Shown: positions 27,676 through 42,820 of the stretch, one piece after another | How positions within the stretch are numbered: the stretch's first letter is position 1 | Layout: each line of letters opens with the position of its first letter | NCBI RefSeq assembly: GCF_006384255.1 | Contig: NZ_VCED01000002.1 | Span: forward strand, 62,001-126,000 | Source: Haemophilus seminalis | Lineage (GTDB): Bacteria; Pseudomonadota; Gammaproteobacteria; Enterobacterales; Pasteurellaceae | Length of the DNA stretch: 64,000 nt | Reading direction: 5' to 3' | The notes under the pieces: generated by a model | Seen by the model: the letters and a program-made list of their open reading frames with translations, nothing else | Databases searched by the model: none | What the model was told of the DNA's origin: nothing | Translations under genes and position numbers: made by a program

Positions 27676-27690
27676 ATAAATATTACCTAT

Positions 27691-27718
27691 AAGGGCAGAC
27701 ATTGTGTCTGTCCTTTTT
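27691..27718 (+). terminator. Terminator after the remnant
   Basis: AAGGGCAGACA (27691-27701) pairs with TGTCTGTCCTT (27705-27715) with one mismatch, followed by T residues. Confidence 0.8.
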
Positions 27719-27858
27719 TCTTTATTAAAAAAAATATTGGCGTTAATAGACTGGTTAGAAATAAATTAAGACGGAATCTTATTATAAGTAAAAAAACACT
27801 AAAGATTTTCACCGCACTTTTAAGTAAAATAGCGCAATTTTCTAAAGAGATAATAAAT

Positions 27859-28470
27859 ATGAAAGCCAAATTAGCTAGTTTACTTGCGCAAGCAAATATA
27901 AAAATAAGTGATCAACAAATTCAGCAGCTGATTGATCTGGTCAATTTACTCAATAAATGGAATAAAGCTTATAATTTGACGTCAGTCCGTGATCCACAAG
28001 AAATGTTAGTCAAACATATTTTAGATAGTCTTGTTGTAAGTCCTTATTTACATGGGGATCGTTTTATTGATGTCGGTACTGGCCCTGGCTTGCCTGGTTT
28101 ACCTTTGGCAATTATTAATCCTTCCAAGCAATTTGTCCTCCTTGATAGTTTAGGAAAGCGTATTAGTTTTATTCGAAATGCTATACGTGAGCTTGGGCTC
28201 ACTAATGTAACTCCTGTTTTGAGTCGAGTAGAAGAATATCAACCTGAAGATAAATTTGATGGCGTATTAAGTCGCGCTTTTGCTTCGTTAAAAGATATGA
28301 CAGATTGGTGTCATCATTTACCAAAAGAAAATGGATATTTTTATGCATTAAAAGGTACTTATCAGGAAGATGAAATTAATGAATTGAATGAAAAATACAC
28401 TATTCAAGAAGTGATTGAACTACATGTTCCAGAACTTATAGGTGAGCGACATTTAATCGTTTTGCGTTAA
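27859..28470 (+). CDS. rsmG: 16S rRNA (guanine-N7) methyltransferase RsmG
   Basis: RsmG methylates N7 of G527 (E. coli numbering) in 16S rRNA. The 203-residue protein has the SAM site [17 protein letters not shown], the [13 protein letters not shown] segment and LSRAFASL. It is the usual neighbour of the ATP synthase operon (formerly gidB). An uptake signal lies about 45 bp upstream. Confidence 0.97.
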   Translation: MKAKLASLLAQANIKISDQQIQQLIDLVNLLNKWNKAYNLTSVRDPQEMLVKHILDSLVVSPYLHGDRFIDVGTGPGLPGLPLAIINPSKQFVLLDSLGKRISFIRNAIRELGLTNVTPVLSRVEEYQPEDKFDGVLSRAFASLKDMTDWCHHLPKENGYFYALKGTYQEDEINELNEKYTIQEVIELHVPELIGERHLIVLR

Positions 28471-28498
28471 AAAGTAACTAATAAATAAATTATTTTCT

Positions 28499-28525
28499 AA
28501 AAGTGTGATTTATATAACACTTTTT
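28499..28525 (+). terminator. rsmG terminator
   Basis: AAAAGTGT (28499-28506) pairs with ACACTTTT (28517-28524) over a 10-nt loop, followed by T residues. Confidence 0.75.
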
Positions 28526-28538
28526 ATGTGTTTTTAAG

Positions 28539-28566
28539 TTGAATCTAAAACCAGCAAAGGTATAAT
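28539..28566 (+). promoter_or_regulatory. Promoter of the atp operon
   Basis: A -35 TTGAAT (28539-28544) and a consensus -10 TATAAT (28561-28566) are separated by 16 bp, 30 bp before atpI and just after the rsmG terminator. Confidence 0.75.
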
Positions 28567-28595
28567 CGGCGGGCTAAAATTATTTTGTAAAAGTG

Positions 28596-28970
28596 ATGTC
28601 GCGCATTTTATCTCACGCTAAAAAAAACTACAGAAAAGCTATTGTTATTGAGAGTCTTTTGCTTGTAGTTTTTTATTTGCTTATTTATGGATGGCAACGC
28701 CAAAGTGCGGTAGATTTTGGCTACGGTTTTTTAAGTGCCTTTTTGCCTTTTTGTACATTCATATTTATCATTTTTTACAGAAAACAAAATTTTTCAACAA
28801 AACTGACTGCACTTTATCGTGCTGAAGCAATAAAGTTTATTTTAACGATGGTTTTTATCATTATTGCCATCAAATGGTTATTAGTTATCAATTTTATTGC
28901 GTTTTTTGTTGGTTTTTTATTGGCGTTAGTGCTGAATAATGTTATTCCACTTATTCTCAATAAAATTTAA
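28596..28970 (+). CDS. atpI: ATP synthase protein I
   Basis: This small membrane protein at the head of the operon assists assembly of the c-ring. It has about 124 residues and four hydrophobic segments (VIESLLLVVFYLLIYGW, FGYGFLSAFLPFCTFIFIIFY, IKFILTMVFIIIAIKWLL, FIAFFVGFLLALVLNNVIPLIL). The ATG at 28596 is used; a GTG one codon earlier (28593) is equally possible, as the ribosome binding site is weak. Sequence is poorly conserved in this family, so the call rests on size, topology and position before atpB. Confidence 0.9.
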   Translation: MSRILSHAKKNYRKAIVIESLLLVVFYLLIYGWQRQSAVDFGYGFLSAFLPFCTFIFIIFYRKQNFSTKLTALYRAEAIKFILTMVFIIIAIKWLLVINFIAFFVGFLLALVLNNVIPLILNKI

Positions 28971-29804
<834 letters not shown>

Positions 29805-29822
29805 TTTTTATTTTTTATTTAA

Positions 29823-30107
<285 letters not shown>

Positions 30108-30145
30108 TAAACAACAAATTTCCTAATTAACGAAGGAGGTATGTT

Positions 30146-30616
30146 GTGAATATTAATGCAACATTAATTGGTCAAACCATCGCCTTTATTATTTTTGTAT
30201 GGTTCTGTGTGAAATTTGTTTGGCCACCAATTATTAATGCGATTGAAACACGTCAAAGCCAAATTGCGAACGCTTTAGCGTCAGCTGAAGCAGCTAAAAA
30301 AGAGCAAGCAGATACGAAAAATCTTGTTGAACAAGAACTTTCAGCTGCAAAAGTACAAGCTCAAGAAATTTTAGATGCAGCGAATAAACGTCGCAATGAA
30401 GTATTAGACGAAGTTAAGGCAGAAGCCGAAGAACTAAAAGCAAAAATTATTGCTCAAGGTTATGCAGAAGTAGAAGCAGAACGTAAACGTGTTCAAGAAG
30501 AATTACGTCTTAAGGTGGCTTCATTGGCAGTGGCTGGTGCTGAGAAAATTGTGGGTCGTTCTATTGATGAGGCGGCAAACAATGATATTATTGATAAATT
30601 AGTTGCAGAGTTATAA
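30146..30616 (+). CDS. atpF: ATP synthase F0 subunit b (GTG start)
   Basis: The stator subunit has 156 residues. One N-terminal membrane helix ([24 protein letters not shown]) is followed by a long charged coiled coil. It starts at GTG 30146, with a full AAGGAGGT ribosome binding site five bases upstream. An ATG at 30141 is out of frame. Confidence 0.97.
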   Translation: MNINATLIGQTIAFIIFVWFCVKFVWPPIINAIETRQSQIANALASAEAAKKEQADTKNLVEQELSAAKVQAQEILDAANKRRNEVLDEVKAEAEELKAKIIAQGYAEVEAERKRVQEELRLKVASLAVAGAEKIVGRSIDEAANNDIIDKLVAEL

Positions 30617-30628
30617 GAGGCTTAGCTT

Positions 30629-31162
30629 ATGTCAGAATTAACTACAATAGCTCGCCCTTATGCAAAAGCTGCATTCGACTTTGCCATTGAACAAAGTGCG
30701 GTCGAAAAATGGACTGAAATGTTAGGTTTTGCTGCAGCCGTAGCTGAAGATGAAACGGTAAAAGCTTACTTAAGTAGTTCTCTTTCTGCACAGAAATTAG
30801 CTGATACAGTAATTTCTATTTGTGGCGAACAATTGGATCAATATGGGCAAAATCTTATTCGGTTAATGGCTGAAAATAAGCGTTTGAGTGCTATTCCTGC
30901 GGTGTTTGAAGAATTTAAACATCACGTAGAGGAGCATCAAGCTATTGCAGAAGTTGAAGTAACGTCTGCGGAACCATTGAATGCAACACAAATCGAAAAA
31001 ATTGCAGCTGCAATGGAAAAAAGATTAGCTCGCAAAGTGAAATTAAATTGCAACGTGGATAACGCACTTATTGCTGGTGTGATTGTTCGTACTGAAGATT
31101 TTGTGATTGACGGAAGTAGCCGTGGGCAACTTACTCGTCTCGCAAACGAGTTGCAATTATAA
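30629..31162 (+). CDS. atpH: ATP synthase F1 subunit delta
   Basis: Delta (177 residues) joins the stator b-dimer to the top of the alpha3beta3 head. It shows the family N-terminus [16 protein letters not shown] and the C-terminal [24 protein letters not shown]. It lies 12 bp after atpF with AGAGG before its ATG. Confidence 0.97.
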   Translation: MSELTTIARPYAKAAFDFAIEQSAVEKWTEMLGFAAAVAEDETVKAYLSSSLSAQKLADTVISICGEQLDQYGQNLIRLMAENKRLSAIPAVFEEFKHHVEEHQAIAEVEVTSAEPLNATQIEKIAAAMEKRLARKVKLNCNVDNALIAGVIVRTEDFVIDGSSRGQLTRLANELQL

Positions 31163-31174
31163 GAGGAATACAAG

Positions 31175-32716
31175 ATGCAACTAAATTCAACTGAAATTAG
31201 TGAATTGATTAAAAAACGCATCGCTCAATTCGACGTGGTCAGTGAAGCGCGTAATACAGGGACAATTGTTTCTGTAAGCGATGGTATTATTCGCATCCAC
31301 GGTTTAAGCGATGTGATGCAAGGTGAAATGATCGCCTTACCAGGTAATCGTTATGCGATGGCACTTAACCTTGAACGCGATTCTGTTGGTGCTGTAGTTA
31401 TGGGACCTTACGCAGATTTAGCGGAAGGTATGGAAGTTCAATGTACAGGTCGTATTCTTGAAGTACCAGTTGGTCGTGGTTTATTAGGTCGTGTAGTAAA
31501 TACGCTTGGTCAACCAATCGATGGTAAAGGCGAAATTGAAAATGATGGTTTCTCACCAGTAGAAGTGATCGCACCAGGCGTTATCGATCGTCGTTCTGTT
31601 GATCAACCTGTTCAAACCGGTTATAAAGCCGTTGACTCAATGGTGCCAATCGGTCGTGGCCAACGTGAATTAATCATCGGTGACCGTCAAACTGGTAAAA
31701 CTGCGTTAGCAATTGACGCTATTATTAACCAACGTAATTCTGGTATTAAGTGTATCTATGTTGCGATTGGTCAAAAAGCCTCTACTATCGCAAACGTCGT
31801 GCGTAAATTAGAAGAACATGGTGCGCTTGCAAATACTATCGTGGTAGCTGCATCAGCATCTGAATCAGCAGCGTTACAATATTTAGCACCTTATGCTGGT
31901 TGTGCGATGGGTGAATATTTCCGTGATCGCGGCGAAGATGCATTAATTGTTTATGATGATTTATCAAAACAAGCTGTAGCTTATCGTCAAATTTCATTAT
32001 TATTACGTCGTCCACCAGGTCGTGAAGCCTATCCAGGTGATGTGTTCTATTTACATTCTCGTTTACTAGAACGTGCTTCTCGTGTAAACGAAGATTACGT
32101 AGAAAAATTCACTAAAGGTGAAGTGAAAGGAAAAACAGGTTCTTTAACCGCACTTCCTATTATTGAAACCCAAGCTGGTGACGTATCTGCGTTTGTTCCA
32201 ACCAACGTAATTTCTATTACCGACGGTCAGATCTTCTTAGAATCTAACTTATTTAACTCAGGTATTCGTCCTGCGGTAAACCCAGGTATTTCGGTATCTC
32301 GTGTTGGTGGTTCAGCGCAAACTAAAGTTATTAAGAAATTAGCGGGTGGTATTCGTACCGCGCTAGCTCAATATCGTGAATTAGCAGCGTTTGCACAGTT
32401 TGCATCAGATCTTGATGATGCGACTCGTAAGCAACTTTCTCACGGTGAAAAAGTAACTGAATTATTAAAACAAAAACAATTTGCTCCATTATCTGTTGCA
32501 GAACAAGCGGTTGTATTGTTTGCTGTTGAATTTGGTTATTTGGATGACGTGGAATTATCAAAAATTGCAAGTTTTGAGACCGCACTTTTAGATTATTCTA
32601 ACCGTAATCACGCTGAGTTTATGCAAGAGCTTACTAAAACCGGTAACTATAATGACGAAATCAAAGATACATTAAAAGGTATTTTAGATAGTTTTAAAGC
32701 GAATAGTGCTTGGTAG
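31175..32716 (+). CDS. atpA: ATP synthase F1 subunit alpha
   Basis: Alpha (513 residues) forms the non-catalytic nucleotide sites of the head. Walker A is [13 protein letters not shown] and the arginine-finger region is present downstream ([16 protein letters not shown]). Full length, no anomalies. Codon use is strongly biased, as expected for high expression. Confidence 0.99.
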   Translation: MQLNSTEISELIKKRIAQFDVVSEARNTGTIVSVSDGIIRIHGLSDVMQGEMIALPGNRYAMALNLERDSVGAVVMGPYADLAEGMEVQCTGRILEVPVGRGLLGRVVNTLGQPIDGKGEIENDGFSPVEVIAPGVIDRRSVDQPVQTGYKAVDSMVPIGRGQRELIIGDRQTGKTALAIDAIINQRNSGIKCIYVAIGQKASTIANVVRKLEEHGALANTIVVAASASESAALQYLAPYAGCAMGEYFRDRGEDALIVYDDLSKQAVAYRQISLLLRRPPGREAYPGDVFYLHSRLLERASRVNEDYVEKFTKGEVKGKTGSLTALPIIETQAGDVSAFVPTNVISITDGQIFLESNLFNSGIRPAVNPGISVSRVGGSAQTKVIKKLAGGIRTALAQYRELAAFAQFASDLDDATRKQLSHGEKVTELLKQKQFAPLSVAEQAVVLFAVEFGYLDDVELSKIASFETALLDYSNRNHAEFMQELTKTGNYNDEIKDTLKGILDSFKANSAW

Positions 32717-32731
32717 TAACGGAGAGATAAG

Positions 32732-34991
<2,260 letters not shown>

Positions 34992-35021
34992 TCACTTCAA
35001 GTCATTTGAAGGAGAACAAAA

Positions 35022-35450
35022 ATGGCGACATTTAATTTAACAATAGTAAGCGCAGAGCGAAAAATCTTTGAAGGTGAAGTAAAACAAATCCAAGCAACTG
35101 GTGTTGAGGGGGAATTAGGCATTCTCCCTGGACACACCCCATTGCTAACGGCAATTAAGCCAGGGATTGTTAAATTTACCCTTAAAGATGGAAATGAAGA
35201 AGTTATCTATGTTTCTGGTGGTTTTTTAGAAGTTCAACCAAATATTGTTACGGTACTAGCAGATGTTGCTATCCGTGGTAGTGAATTAGATGCAGATCGT
35301 ATTCGTGAAGCAAAACGTAAAGCTGAAGAAAACATTGTATCTCATGCATCAGATGTAGATCATGATTTACTGGTTGCGAAACTTTCTAAAGAGTTAGCAA
35401 AACTTCGAGCTTATGAGTTGACTGAAAAACTCTTGAAAACAAGACGGTAA
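35022..35450 (+). CDS. atpC: ATP synthase F1 subunit epsilon
   Basis: Epsilon (142 residues) is a rotor and regulatory subunit with an N-terminal beta-sandwich ([21 protein letters not shown]) and two C-terminal helices. It closes the operon; the terminator that should follow is split by an insertion sequence. Confidence 0.98.
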   Translation: MATFNLTIVSAERKIFEGEVKQIQATGVEGELGILPGHTPLLTAIKPGIVKFTLKDGNEEVIYVSGGFLEVQPNIVTVLADVAIRGSELDADRIREAKRKAEENIVSHASDVDHDLLVAKLSKELAKLRAYELTEKLLKTRR

Positions 35451-35468
35451 TAAAAAAATACGGTGAAT

Positions 35469-36439
35469 TGATCTGCACCCAAAAAGTTGGACTTAACAAA
35501 CCAACAATTGAGGTGCAGATTTTTTTATGGGTAAACACTACACATAGAATTTAAATTACAGGTTCTCCAATCTATTTTAAATGGGAAATGGGTATCAGAG
35601 AAGCTGTACGTTTTTATAATATTCCTTCCAACTCCTTGGTCGGGACGTGCTTGAAACGGTTTGAAAAAAGTGACATAAATGGGCTGATTCCTCGTAAACT
35701 ATCAGGACGACCGCTAATGAAACCAAAATATGCCAGAATGCCACCGTTACCCAAAACTGAAGAAGACCGTTTACGACTGAGAATTTTACAGCTTGAAGCG
35801 GAGGTGGTCTACCTAAAGGAGTTGAGAAGGTTCAGACTCCAGGACTAAGCCGGCAACAGAAATTATCCAACGGTTAAGAACGCATCATCACTTAATATAG
35901 CTATTGAGTTTTGCACGATTAGTGCGTAGTACGTTCTTTTCCCAACTTCAAGTTAAGCCAGATAAAAACAAGGCGCTTAAAGACATTAAAGCGAAATATC
36001 TTGATTATGATGGCTATCAACGCGTTCATGCTTGTTCTATAACCTCAGCTATTCCCCACAAGCTGGGCACAAGTAGAGGACATGTTAATGCAAGTCATCA
36101 AAGGGTTAAATAAAGCTTGTGGTGTCATTTTACATTCAGACTAAGGTGGCTTAAATGGTGGCTTATCGTCGAATATTGGCTGAATATGGCGTCATTCAAA
36201 GTATATTGAGAAAAGGGAATGGCTTGGATAACACCGCGATGGAAGTTTCTTTGAGCGATTAAAACAGAATGTTTTTATGGTCGAGAATTTAACATCAGAG
36301 AGGAGATAGTTGAGGCTGTCAGAGATTATTTGGATTACTATAATCACCGATGGATTCAACTAAAATTAAGAGGACTGAGTCCGATACAATATCGAAAACA
36401 ATCCTTTAAATAACAGTCTAACTTTTGGGGGGCAGATCA
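35469..36439 (+). mobile_element. Decayed IS3-family element
   Basis: Ends are TGATCTGCACCCAAAAAGTT on the left and the inverted GATCTGCCCCCCAAAAGTT on the right. They resemble those of the element at 13217-14466. At 971 bp it is about 280 bp shorter, with internal loss and many stops. Confidence 0.85.
35527..36413 (+). pseudogene. IS3-family transposase remnants (orfA and orfB)
   Basis: An orfA segment survives at 35588-35848 (MGIREAVRFYNI, with a coiled coil LQLEAEVVYLKELRR). OrfB pieces follow in several frames, including DIKAKYLDYDGYQRVH, FLSDLKQNVFMVENL and the C-terminal LSPIQYRKQSFK. Frameshifts and deletions, including loss around the catalytic core, rule out activity. Confidence 0.88.
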
Positions 36440-36475
36440 ATTTTCACCGCACTTTTTTGGCTAGATATTTAACGT

Positions 36476-36754
36476 TTAATTCACGACTTCAGCAGTATAT
36501 TTCAGCTTGTGAATCGCATCGAATAATTGCTGATTTGTGACTTTTGGATCTTCCACAACCGTCACTAAACCATCTTTAATGGATGCTTTTGTTGAAATAA
36601 CACCATCGATATTACGCAATTCTTTATTGACTAAGTAAGCGCAAAGCTGGCAATTCATTTCTTTTACTTTTAGCACAATTTGTTTGGTTTCATTCGCATG
36701 AGCGAAAGAAATAGCAAACAGCGAAAGCAAAAGTGCGGTACATAATTTCTTCAT
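36476..36754 (-). CDS. Periplasmic MerP-like heavy-metal-binding protein
   Basis: The 92-residue protein has a signal peptide (MKKLCTALLLSLFAISFAHA) and an HMA domain with the metal site VKEMNCQLCAYLV (CxxC). MerP proteins bind mercury or related soft metals in the periplasm and hand them to MerT. It follows the MerT-like gene by 8 bp. No merA or merR is present, so the natural metal may not be mercury. Confidence 0.88.
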   Translation of the reverse strand: MKKLCTALLLSLFAISFAHANETKQIVLKVKEMNCQLCAYLVNKELRNIDGVISTKASIKDGLVTVVEDPKVTNQQLFDAIHKLKYTAEVVN

Positions 36755-36762
36755 TTTTATTC

Positions 36763-37125
36763 CTAATTAGCTAATTCTAAAATCCAAGGCAAAATTGTCG
36801 GATAGGTTAAGAAAAAAATCATCACGATAAATACAATCCAATATAAAACGATGAGTTTTTTACGGGAAATATATTTGCTACAAATGATTTTTTTGGAAAA
36901 CATCAACAGCCAAAATCCATAGGCAAAGGCACATAATGAAACGATAAGCATAGGAATACGCAAATAATCATATTCGCCTAAGCCAATCAACCAAGTAGAT
37001 GATACGCCGAACACTAAATAGATTAACGGTGCGGTGCAGCACAAGGTTGATGCCACCGCGGCGCTAAGTGCGGTGGCTATGGCAATCCAAAAGGATTTAT
37101 TAGAGTTTTTTAGAGACGTAGTCAT
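36763..37125 (-). CDS. MerT-like metal transporter
   Basis: From ATG 37125 the 120-residue protein has three membrane segments. A cysteine pair lies in the first ([20 protein letters not shown]), the MerT signature for passing metal inward from MerP, and a further Cys in [17 protein letters not shown] start at 37146 is possible but less likely. Its start overlaps the end of the transglutaminase-like gene by 26 bp, so the three genes are an operon. No mercuric reductase is nearby. Confidence 0.85.
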   Translation of the reverse strand: MTTSLKNSNKSFWIAIATALSAAVASTLCCTAPLIYLVFGVSSTWLIGLGEYDYLRIPMLIVSLCAFAYGFWLLMFSKKIICSKYISRKKLIVLYWIVFIVMIFFLTYPTILPWILELAN

Positions 37126-38209
37126 ATTTAAATTCTTTTGGATCAAAGGAATTTAACGGATCGCCCCCCACTTCAGCATATGGATAGCCGAAGTTATTGA
37201 TTGGAGCCAGTTCTGGTTGTGGATATAAATCGAAGTCACGGGCATGATTAAATCCCACCCAGTTTGCTTCCCAGTTACCAAACAAATATTTTGCTACGGC
37301 TTGTGTATCTTTACCTTCAACAGATTTTTTCTCTGCTAAACGCATTTTGGCAACGTCTGCGGAATCAACTGGTACCCATCCAAACCCTGCAAGGTAGAAT
37401 TCAGCACGGCAATGTTGGCCACCACTTACGTTTGCGATGCCTTGTTCATTTGCACTACCGAAAGCACCTTTGGAATATTTGCCCATTTTCTCTGCTGCAC
37501 CTAAGCGAATACCAAAAATTTCACGAGCTGGGATGCCTGCCGCACGAGCAAGTGCCACAAATACAGAGTTAATATCGGTACATTTACCTTTTAATACGCC
37601 AGTGGTAAGAATTTTTTCTACATCGCCGTCGCCACAACCTAATACAGAATTATCACGTTCCATATTTTTTACGATCCAATGGTGAATAAGTTCTGCTTTC
37701 TTCAATGGATTACTTTCTTTACCTATGATTTTGTCAGCAAATTCTTTCACAATGCCATCAGTTTTAATATGTTGGGTCGCTTTTAAGTACTCTTGTACAT
37801 CCACGGAATACTGAATATCTTTTGGCGGAGTATAATTCTCTAGAGCACTTTTCACCATCGGTTCACGATCTTTTGTTTCAATGACCATAGTGACTTTTAA
37901 ATCACGTTTTTGTGCATCTTTATCCCAAGTGGCAAATAAGGTTTTTGCACCGTATTTATTGTTTTCTGTTACATAGGCATTCATGTAATTACCTTCAAAG
38001 TGAATCGATTTCACTTGTTGGTATTCTCCATTAAATGGCAATGGAACCCATAAATTGGTTTGTCCTTGCGAGCCTTTTGGCACAACTAAATCGTAGGTTT
38101 GCGTGAATTCGTAAAGATGGGTGTCTGTATTGTAGTTTGGAATATTGGTGTTTGCATGAGCTAACGAGCCACATGCAGAAAGCACCGCAACTGCGATAAG
38201 TTTCTTCAT
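37100..38209 (-). CDS. Exported transglutaminase-like protein
   Basis: The 369-residue protein has a signal peptide ([19 protein letters not shown]). Its C-terminal half is a transglutaminase-like domain: Cys in [25 protein letters not shown], His in [15 protein letters not shown] and Asp in WVPVDSAD. The N-terminal half is likely a beta-sandwich. Family members act as periplasmic cysteine peptidases or transamidases. Extra cysteines (LGCGDGD, QHCRAE) may bind metal, in keeping with the MerT/MerP-like neighbours. The link to metal handling is inference. Confidence 0.85.
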   Translation of the reverse strand: MKKLIAVAVLSACGSLAHANTNIPNYNTDTHLYEFTQTYDLVVPKGSQGQTNLWVPLPFNGEYQQVKSIHFEGNYMNAYVTENNKYGAKTLFATWDKDAQKRDLKVTMVIETKDREPMVKSALENYTPPKDIQYSVDVQEYLKATQHIKTDGIVKEFADKIIGKESNPLKKAELIHHWIVKNMERDNSVLGCGDGDVEKILTTGVLKGKCTDINSVFVALARAAGIPAREIFGIRLGAAEKMGKYSKGAFGSANEQGIANVSGGQHCRAEFYLAGFGWVPVDSADVAKMRLAEKKSVEGKDTQAVAKYLFGNWEANWVGFNHARDFDLYPQPELAPINNFGYPYAEVGGDPLNSFDPKEFKYDYVSKKL

Positions 38210-38442
38210 GAAGAGATCCTCTAGTTAATAATAGTTAAACTTAACATATTAGATAAACTAATACGCCACTATGCTAACGGATTTTTGAGCAATAATTCAA
38301 CCGTTTTGCATAAACTTTTTATTTTTCTTATATAAAAAATATTTTATTTTCCAACCGCACTTTCCTTCTAACATTTGACACCCCTAGCCCTTACACCTAT
38401 TATTCCCTCGTTATTTATTAAGATTTACGGAACAAAATAATT

Positions 38443-41400
38443 ATGGTGAATAAAACCGCTCAACTTAAACAAGCTCTAGAAAATCGTATTCTCATTTTAG
38501 ACGGTGCGATGGGGACGATGATTCAAAAATATAAACTGACGGAAGCCGATTTTAGAGGCGAGAAGTTTAAGGAAAGTGCGGTTGATTTACGCGGTAATAA
38601 TGATTTACTGACATTGACTCAGCCACTGCTAATTTCCGCTATTCATGAGAAATATTTGGCAGCGGGTGCCGATATTATTGAAACCAATACTTTTAGTTCA
38701 ACTACGATTGCTCAAGCGGATTACGACTTGCAATCTATTGCTTATGAACTCAATTTTGTTGGCGCAAAATTAGCTCGTTTGGCAGCAGATAAATATAGTA
38801 CGCCAGAAAAACCTCGCTTTGTCGCAGGCGTGTTAGGCCCAACAAACCGTACAGCCTCCATTTCACCCGATGTTAATGATCCTGGTTTCCGTAATGTGAC
38901 TTTTATGGAGTTGGTGGATGCTTATGCCCAAGCAACAAAAGGCTTAATTGAAGGTGGTGCGGATTTAATTATGATCGAAACCATTTTCGACACGCTTAAC
39001 GCTAAAGCGGCAGTTTTTGCTATTGAAAGCGTATTCGAAGAATTAGGCGTGGAATTGCCAATCATGATTTCTGGCACCATTACCGATGCTTCCGGGCGTA
39101 CCCTTTCTGGGCAAACCACTGAGGCTTTCTATAACTCCCTCCGTCACGCAAAACCGCTCACTTTCGGTTTGAACTGTGCGTTAGGTCCAAAAGAATTACG
39201 CCAATATGTAGAGCAGCTTTCAAAAATCAGTGAAACCTACGTTTCTGTGCATCCGAATGCGGGCTTGCCAAATGCTTTTGGTGGTTATGATTTAGGGGCA
39301 GAAGAGATGGCAGCTCACTTAAAAGAGTGGGCAGAAAGTGGTTTTGTGAACATTATCGGCGGTTGTTGCGGCACCACACCGGAACACATCAAAGCCTTTG
39401 CCGATGCGGTAGAAAACATCCCACCACGCAAATTGCCACAAATCAAAACCGCGATGCGTTTATCGGGTTTAGAACCTCTCAATATTGATGATGAAAGCCT
39501 GTTCGTGAATGTGGGCGAGCGTAATAACGTGACGGGTTCGGCAAAATTCAAACGCTTAATTAAAGAAGATAAATTTGCTGAAGCCATTGAAATTGCTATC
39601 GACCAAGTAGAAAACGGCGCACAAGTCATTGACGTCAATATGGACGAAGCCTTGCTCGACGGCAAAAAATGCATGACCCGTTTCCTCAACATTATGGCGA
39701 CGGAACCCGATGCGGCCAAAGTGCCAGTGATGATTGACTCGTCTAAATGGGAAGTAATTGAGGCAGGTTTACAGTCGGTGCAAGGTAAACCGATTGTGAA
39801 CTCTATCTCGTTGAAAGAGGGCGAGGAAAAATTTATCCATCAGGCTAAATTGGTGCGTAAATACGGTGCAGCCGTTGTGGTCATGGCATTTGATGAAGTA
39901 GGGCAGGCTGATACCGAAGAGCGTAAAGTCGAAATCTGTACCCGTGCTTATAACATCTTAGTCAACCAAGTCGGCTTCCCGCCGGAAGACATTATTTTCG
40001 ACCCGAATATTTTCGCCATCGGCACCGGGATTGAAGAACACAACAACTATGGCGTAGATTTTATTAACGCCACCGGTCGTATTAAACGCTCTTTACCGCA
40101 TGCAAAAATTTCGGGCGGTGTGTCAAATGTCTCTTTCTCTTTCCGTGGAAATAATGTCATGCGTGAGGCTATTCACGCTGTCTTCCTCTATCATGCAATT
40201 AAACAAGGCATGGATATGGGGATCGTGAACGCAGGACAGCTCGCGATTTACGATGATCTGGATCCAGAATTACGTAACGTGATAGAAGATGCTGTATTAA
40301 ACCGTACGCCGGATGGCACAGAGCGTTTATTAGATATTGCGGAAAAATATCGCAACCAAGGCAACGATGAAAGTGCGGTGGATTCTGTGGCCGAATGGCG
40401 CACGTGGCCGGTGGAAGAACGCTTAAAACACGCGCTAGTGAAGGGCATTACTACGCATATCATTGAAGATACCGAAGAGGCGCGCCAAAAATTGCCAACG
40501 CCGTTAGAGGTAATCGAAGGCCCGCTCATGGCAGGCATGGACGTGGTGGGCGATTTGTTCGGCGACGGTAAAATGTTCCTGCCGCAAGTGGTGAAATCGG
40601 CACGCGTAATGAAACAATCGGTGGCGTATTTAGAGCCGTTTATTAACGCGACCAAACAAAAAGGCTCAAGCAATGGTAAAGTGGTGATCGCCACCGTGAA
40701 AGGCGACGTGCATGACATCGGCAAAAACATCGTGAGCGTGGTGTTGCAATGTAATAACTTTGAAGTGATTGACTTAGGCGTTATGGTGCCAGCGGACAAA
40801 ATCATCCAAACCGCTATTGATGAAAAAGCCAACATTATCGGCTTAAGCGGTTTGATTACCCCGTCCCTTGATGAAATGGAATACTTCCTCGGCGAAATGA
40901 CACGTTTAGGTTTGGACTTGCCTGTGTTGATTGGCGGTGCAACCACGTCCAAAGAACATACTGCGATTAAACTTTATCCAAAATACAAGCAACATGGTGT
41001 GTTCTATACCTCTAATGCATCAAAAGCAGTAACGGTTTGTGCAACTTTAATGAACCCAGAAGGTCGTGTAGCATTGTGGGAACAATTCAAGAAAGATTAC
41101 GAAAAAATCCAACAATCTTTTGCAAATCGTAAACCGCTACGTAAACAGCTTAGTATTGAAGAAGCTCGCGCAAACCGCTTTGATGGTTTTAGTTGTGAAT
41201 GGGCAGATTATGTGCCGCCAACACCAAACCAAACAGGCATCGTGGAATTTAAAAATGTGCCGATTGCCGAGCTGCGTAAATTTATCGACTGGTCGCCATT
41301 CTTCCGTATTTGGGGCTTGATGGGCGGCTATCCTGATGCCTTTGATTATCCAGAAGGAGGCGAAGAAGCACGCAGAGTGTGGAATGATGCACAAGTGGTA

Positions 41401-42132
41401 TTGGATGAATTAGAACAAAACCACAAACTCAATCCAAGCGGCATTTTAGGCATTTTCCCTGCAGAACGTGTGGGCGACGATGTAGTGCTTTTCTCTGATG
41501 AAGAACGCACACAAACCATTGGCACAGCTTACGGCTTACGCCAACAAACGGAACGCGGAAAAAACAGCAAAAGCCCATTTAACTTCTGCTTAAGCGATTT
41601 TATCGCCGATCGAGAAAGCGGCAAAAAAGACTGGTTCGGTATGTTCGCCGTGTGCGCCGGTATTGAAGAAATGGAATTAGTAGAAGGCTACAAAGCCGCA
41701 GGCGATGACTACAACGCCATCTTGCTACAAGCCGTGGGCGACCGCCTTGCCGAAGCCATGGCTGAATATCTGCACTTTGAGCTTCGCACCCGCATTTGGG
41801 GCTACACACAAGAGGAATTTGACAACCAAGGTTTAATTAATGAAAACTATGTTGGCATCCGCCCTGCACCGGGCTATCCAAGTTGCCCAGAACATACCGA
41901 AAAAGCCTTGATTTGGGATTTATTAGAAGTGGAACAACGCATCGGCATGAAACTCACCGAAAGCTACGCCATGTGGCCAGCAGCTTCTGTCTGCGGTTGG
42001 TACTTCACCCACCCGGCAAGCAACTATTTCACTTTAGGTCGCATCGATGAAGACCAAGCTCAAGATTATGCTAAACGTAAAGGTTGGGATGAGAGAGAGA
42101 TGATGAAGTGGTTGGGTGTGGCGATGAAGTAG
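38443..42132 (+). CDS. metH: Cobalamin-dependent methionine synthase
   Basis: MetH transfers methyl from methyltetrahydrofolate through cobalamin to homocysteine. The 1,229-residue protein has all four modules: the homocysteine domain with its zinc cysteines ([17 protein letters not shown]), the pterin domain ([27 protein letters not shown]), the B12 domain with base-off histidine in [11 protein letters not shown], and the SAM-binding reactivation domain ([15 protein letters not shown]). A separate uptake locus for a corrinoid-like ligand lies 4 to 8 kb downstream (46.1-50.7 kb). No cobalamin riboswitch was recognised in the 233 bp upstream. Confidence 0.98.
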   Translation: MVNKTAQLKQALENRILILDGAMGTMIQKYKLTEADFRGEKFKESAVDLRGNNDLLTLTQPLLISAIHEKYLAAGADIIETNTFSSTTIAQADYDLQSIAYELNFVGAKLARLAADKYSTPEKPRFVAGVLGPTNRTASISPDVNDPGFRNVTFMELVDAYAQATKGLIEGGADLIMIETIFDTLNAKAAVFAIESVFEELGVELPIMISGTITDASGRTLSGQTTEAFYNSLRHAKPLTFGLNCALGPKELRQYVEQLSKISETYVSVHPNAGLPNAFGGYDLGAEEMAAHLKEWAESGFVNIIGGCCGTTPEHIKAFADAVENIPPRKLPQIKTAMRLSGLEPLNIDDESLFVNVGERNNVTGSAKFKRLIKEDKFAEAIEIAIDQVENGAQVIDVNMDEALLDGKKCMTRFLNIMATEPDAAKVPVMIDSSKWEVIEAGLQSVQGKPIVNSISLKEGEEKFIHQAKLVRKYGAAVVVMAFDEVGQADTEERKVEICTRAYNILVNQVGFPPEDIIFDPNIFAIGTGIEEHNNYGVDFINATGRIKRSLPHAKISGGVSNVSFSFRGNNVMREAIHAVFLYHAIKQGMDMGIVNAGQLAIYDDLDPELRNVIEDAVLNRTPDGTERLLDIAEKYRNQGNDESAVDSVAEWRTWPVEERLKHALVKGITTHIIEDTEEARQKLPTPLEVIEGPLMAGMDVVGDLFGDGKMFLPQVVKSARVMKQSVAYLEPFINATKQKGSSNGKVVIATVKGDVHDIGKNIVSVVLQCNNFEVIDLGVMVPADKIIQTAIDEKANIIGLSGLITPSLDEMEYFLGEMTRLGLDLPVLIGGATTSKEHTAIKLYPKYKQHGVFYTSNASKAVTVCATLMNPEGRVALWEQFKKDYEKIQQSFANRKPLRKQLSIEEARANRFDGFSCEWADYVPPTPNQTGIVEFKNVPIAELRKFIDWSPFFRIWGLMGGYPDAFDYPEGGEEARRVWNDAQVVLDELEQNHKLNPSGILGIFPAERVGDDVVLFSDEERTQTIGTAYGLRQQTERGKNSKSPFNFCLSDFIADRESGKKDWFGMFAVCAGIEEMELVEGYKAAGDDYNAILLQAVGDRLAEAMAEYLHFELRTRIWGYTQEEFDNQGLINENYVGIRPAPGYPSCPEHTEKALIWDLLEVEQRIGMKLTESYAMWPAASVCGWYFTHPASNYFTLGRIDEDQAQDYAKRKGWDEREMMKWLGVAMK

Positions 42133-42172
42133 GTGTATACTAAACATAGCTACAATACACAAGGAGCAAATT

Positions 42173-42811
42173 ATGAAAAAGACTATCGTGATACTTGCTA
42201 AATCGATAAAGAATGGGCATTTCTGTATTGCTGGTAAAGATTTAAGTAACTTCGAGTGGATAAGACCTGTTTCAACAGAAGAGGGAGGGGAAATAACGAA
42301 ACAACAGTCAAAACTAACTTATCAAGGTGCTGAAGCTCGTCCTTGGGATTGCAACATTTTTCATAATGTTGAAATTGATTTTCAACGCCATGTTCCTCTT
42401 TATTTTCAACCAGAGAATTATTTAATCTCGACTGAATATCAATGGATACAAAAATATAGATCTTCACCAAATATATTAGATAGCCTGCTAGATAGTCCAT
42501 TATCTTTGTGGGGGAGTGCTTCACCTAGAATAAATAAAGAGACAATCATTCAAGATGACAAGTTCAATAACTCATTATACTTGATAAAAGTACAGAATTT
42601 AAAACTATATATAAATGAATATAAAAAAAGAAAAGTTTCATTTGAATATAAAAATGTATTACATTCTGATTTTTCTTGTACTGACCCAAGTTTTGACAGC
42701 CTAATGTCACAAAAAAAAGAATATTGTAGTGCAATATTGTGTATTAGTTTGGGAGAGTTATTTAAAGATAATTTTCATTATAAAATAGTAGCATCTATTT
42801 TTGTTATCTAA
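42173..42811 (+). CDS. Dual OB-domain protein
   Basis: The 212-residue protein opens with the pattern typical of dual-OB-domain proteins: MKKTIVILAKSIKNGHFCIAGKDL, then FEWIRPVSTEEGGEI. OB folds usually bind nucleic acid. It starts after an AAGGAG site 40 bp past metH and is followed at 9 bp by the DUF488 gene and then by the SLOG-like/DUF4326 gene, forming a clear operon. Codon use is much more AT-biased than in metH, suggesting acquisition. Such genes recur in accessory regions; no function is established to my knowledge. Confidence 0.7.
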   Translation: MKKTIVILAKSIKNGHFCIAGKDLSNFEWIRPVSTEEGGEITKQQSKLTYQGAEARPWDCNIFHNVEIDFQRHVPLYFQPENYLISTEYQWIQKYRSSPNILDSLLDSPLSLWGSASPRINKETIIQDDKFNNSLYLIKVQNLKLYINEYKKRKVSFEYKNVLHSDFSCTDPSFDSLMSQKKEYCSAILCISLGELFKDNFHYKIVASIFVI

Positions 42812-42820
42812 GGAGTTCTT

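Larger units (their letters stand above)
35452..36458 (+). terminator. atp operon terminator split by an IS
   Basis: The left arm AAAAAAATACGGTGAA (35452-35467) and right arm TTCACCGCACTTTTTT (36443-36458) would form a typical uptake-signal terminator if joined. The decayed IS at 35469-36439 lies exactly in its loop. Confidence 0.7.
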
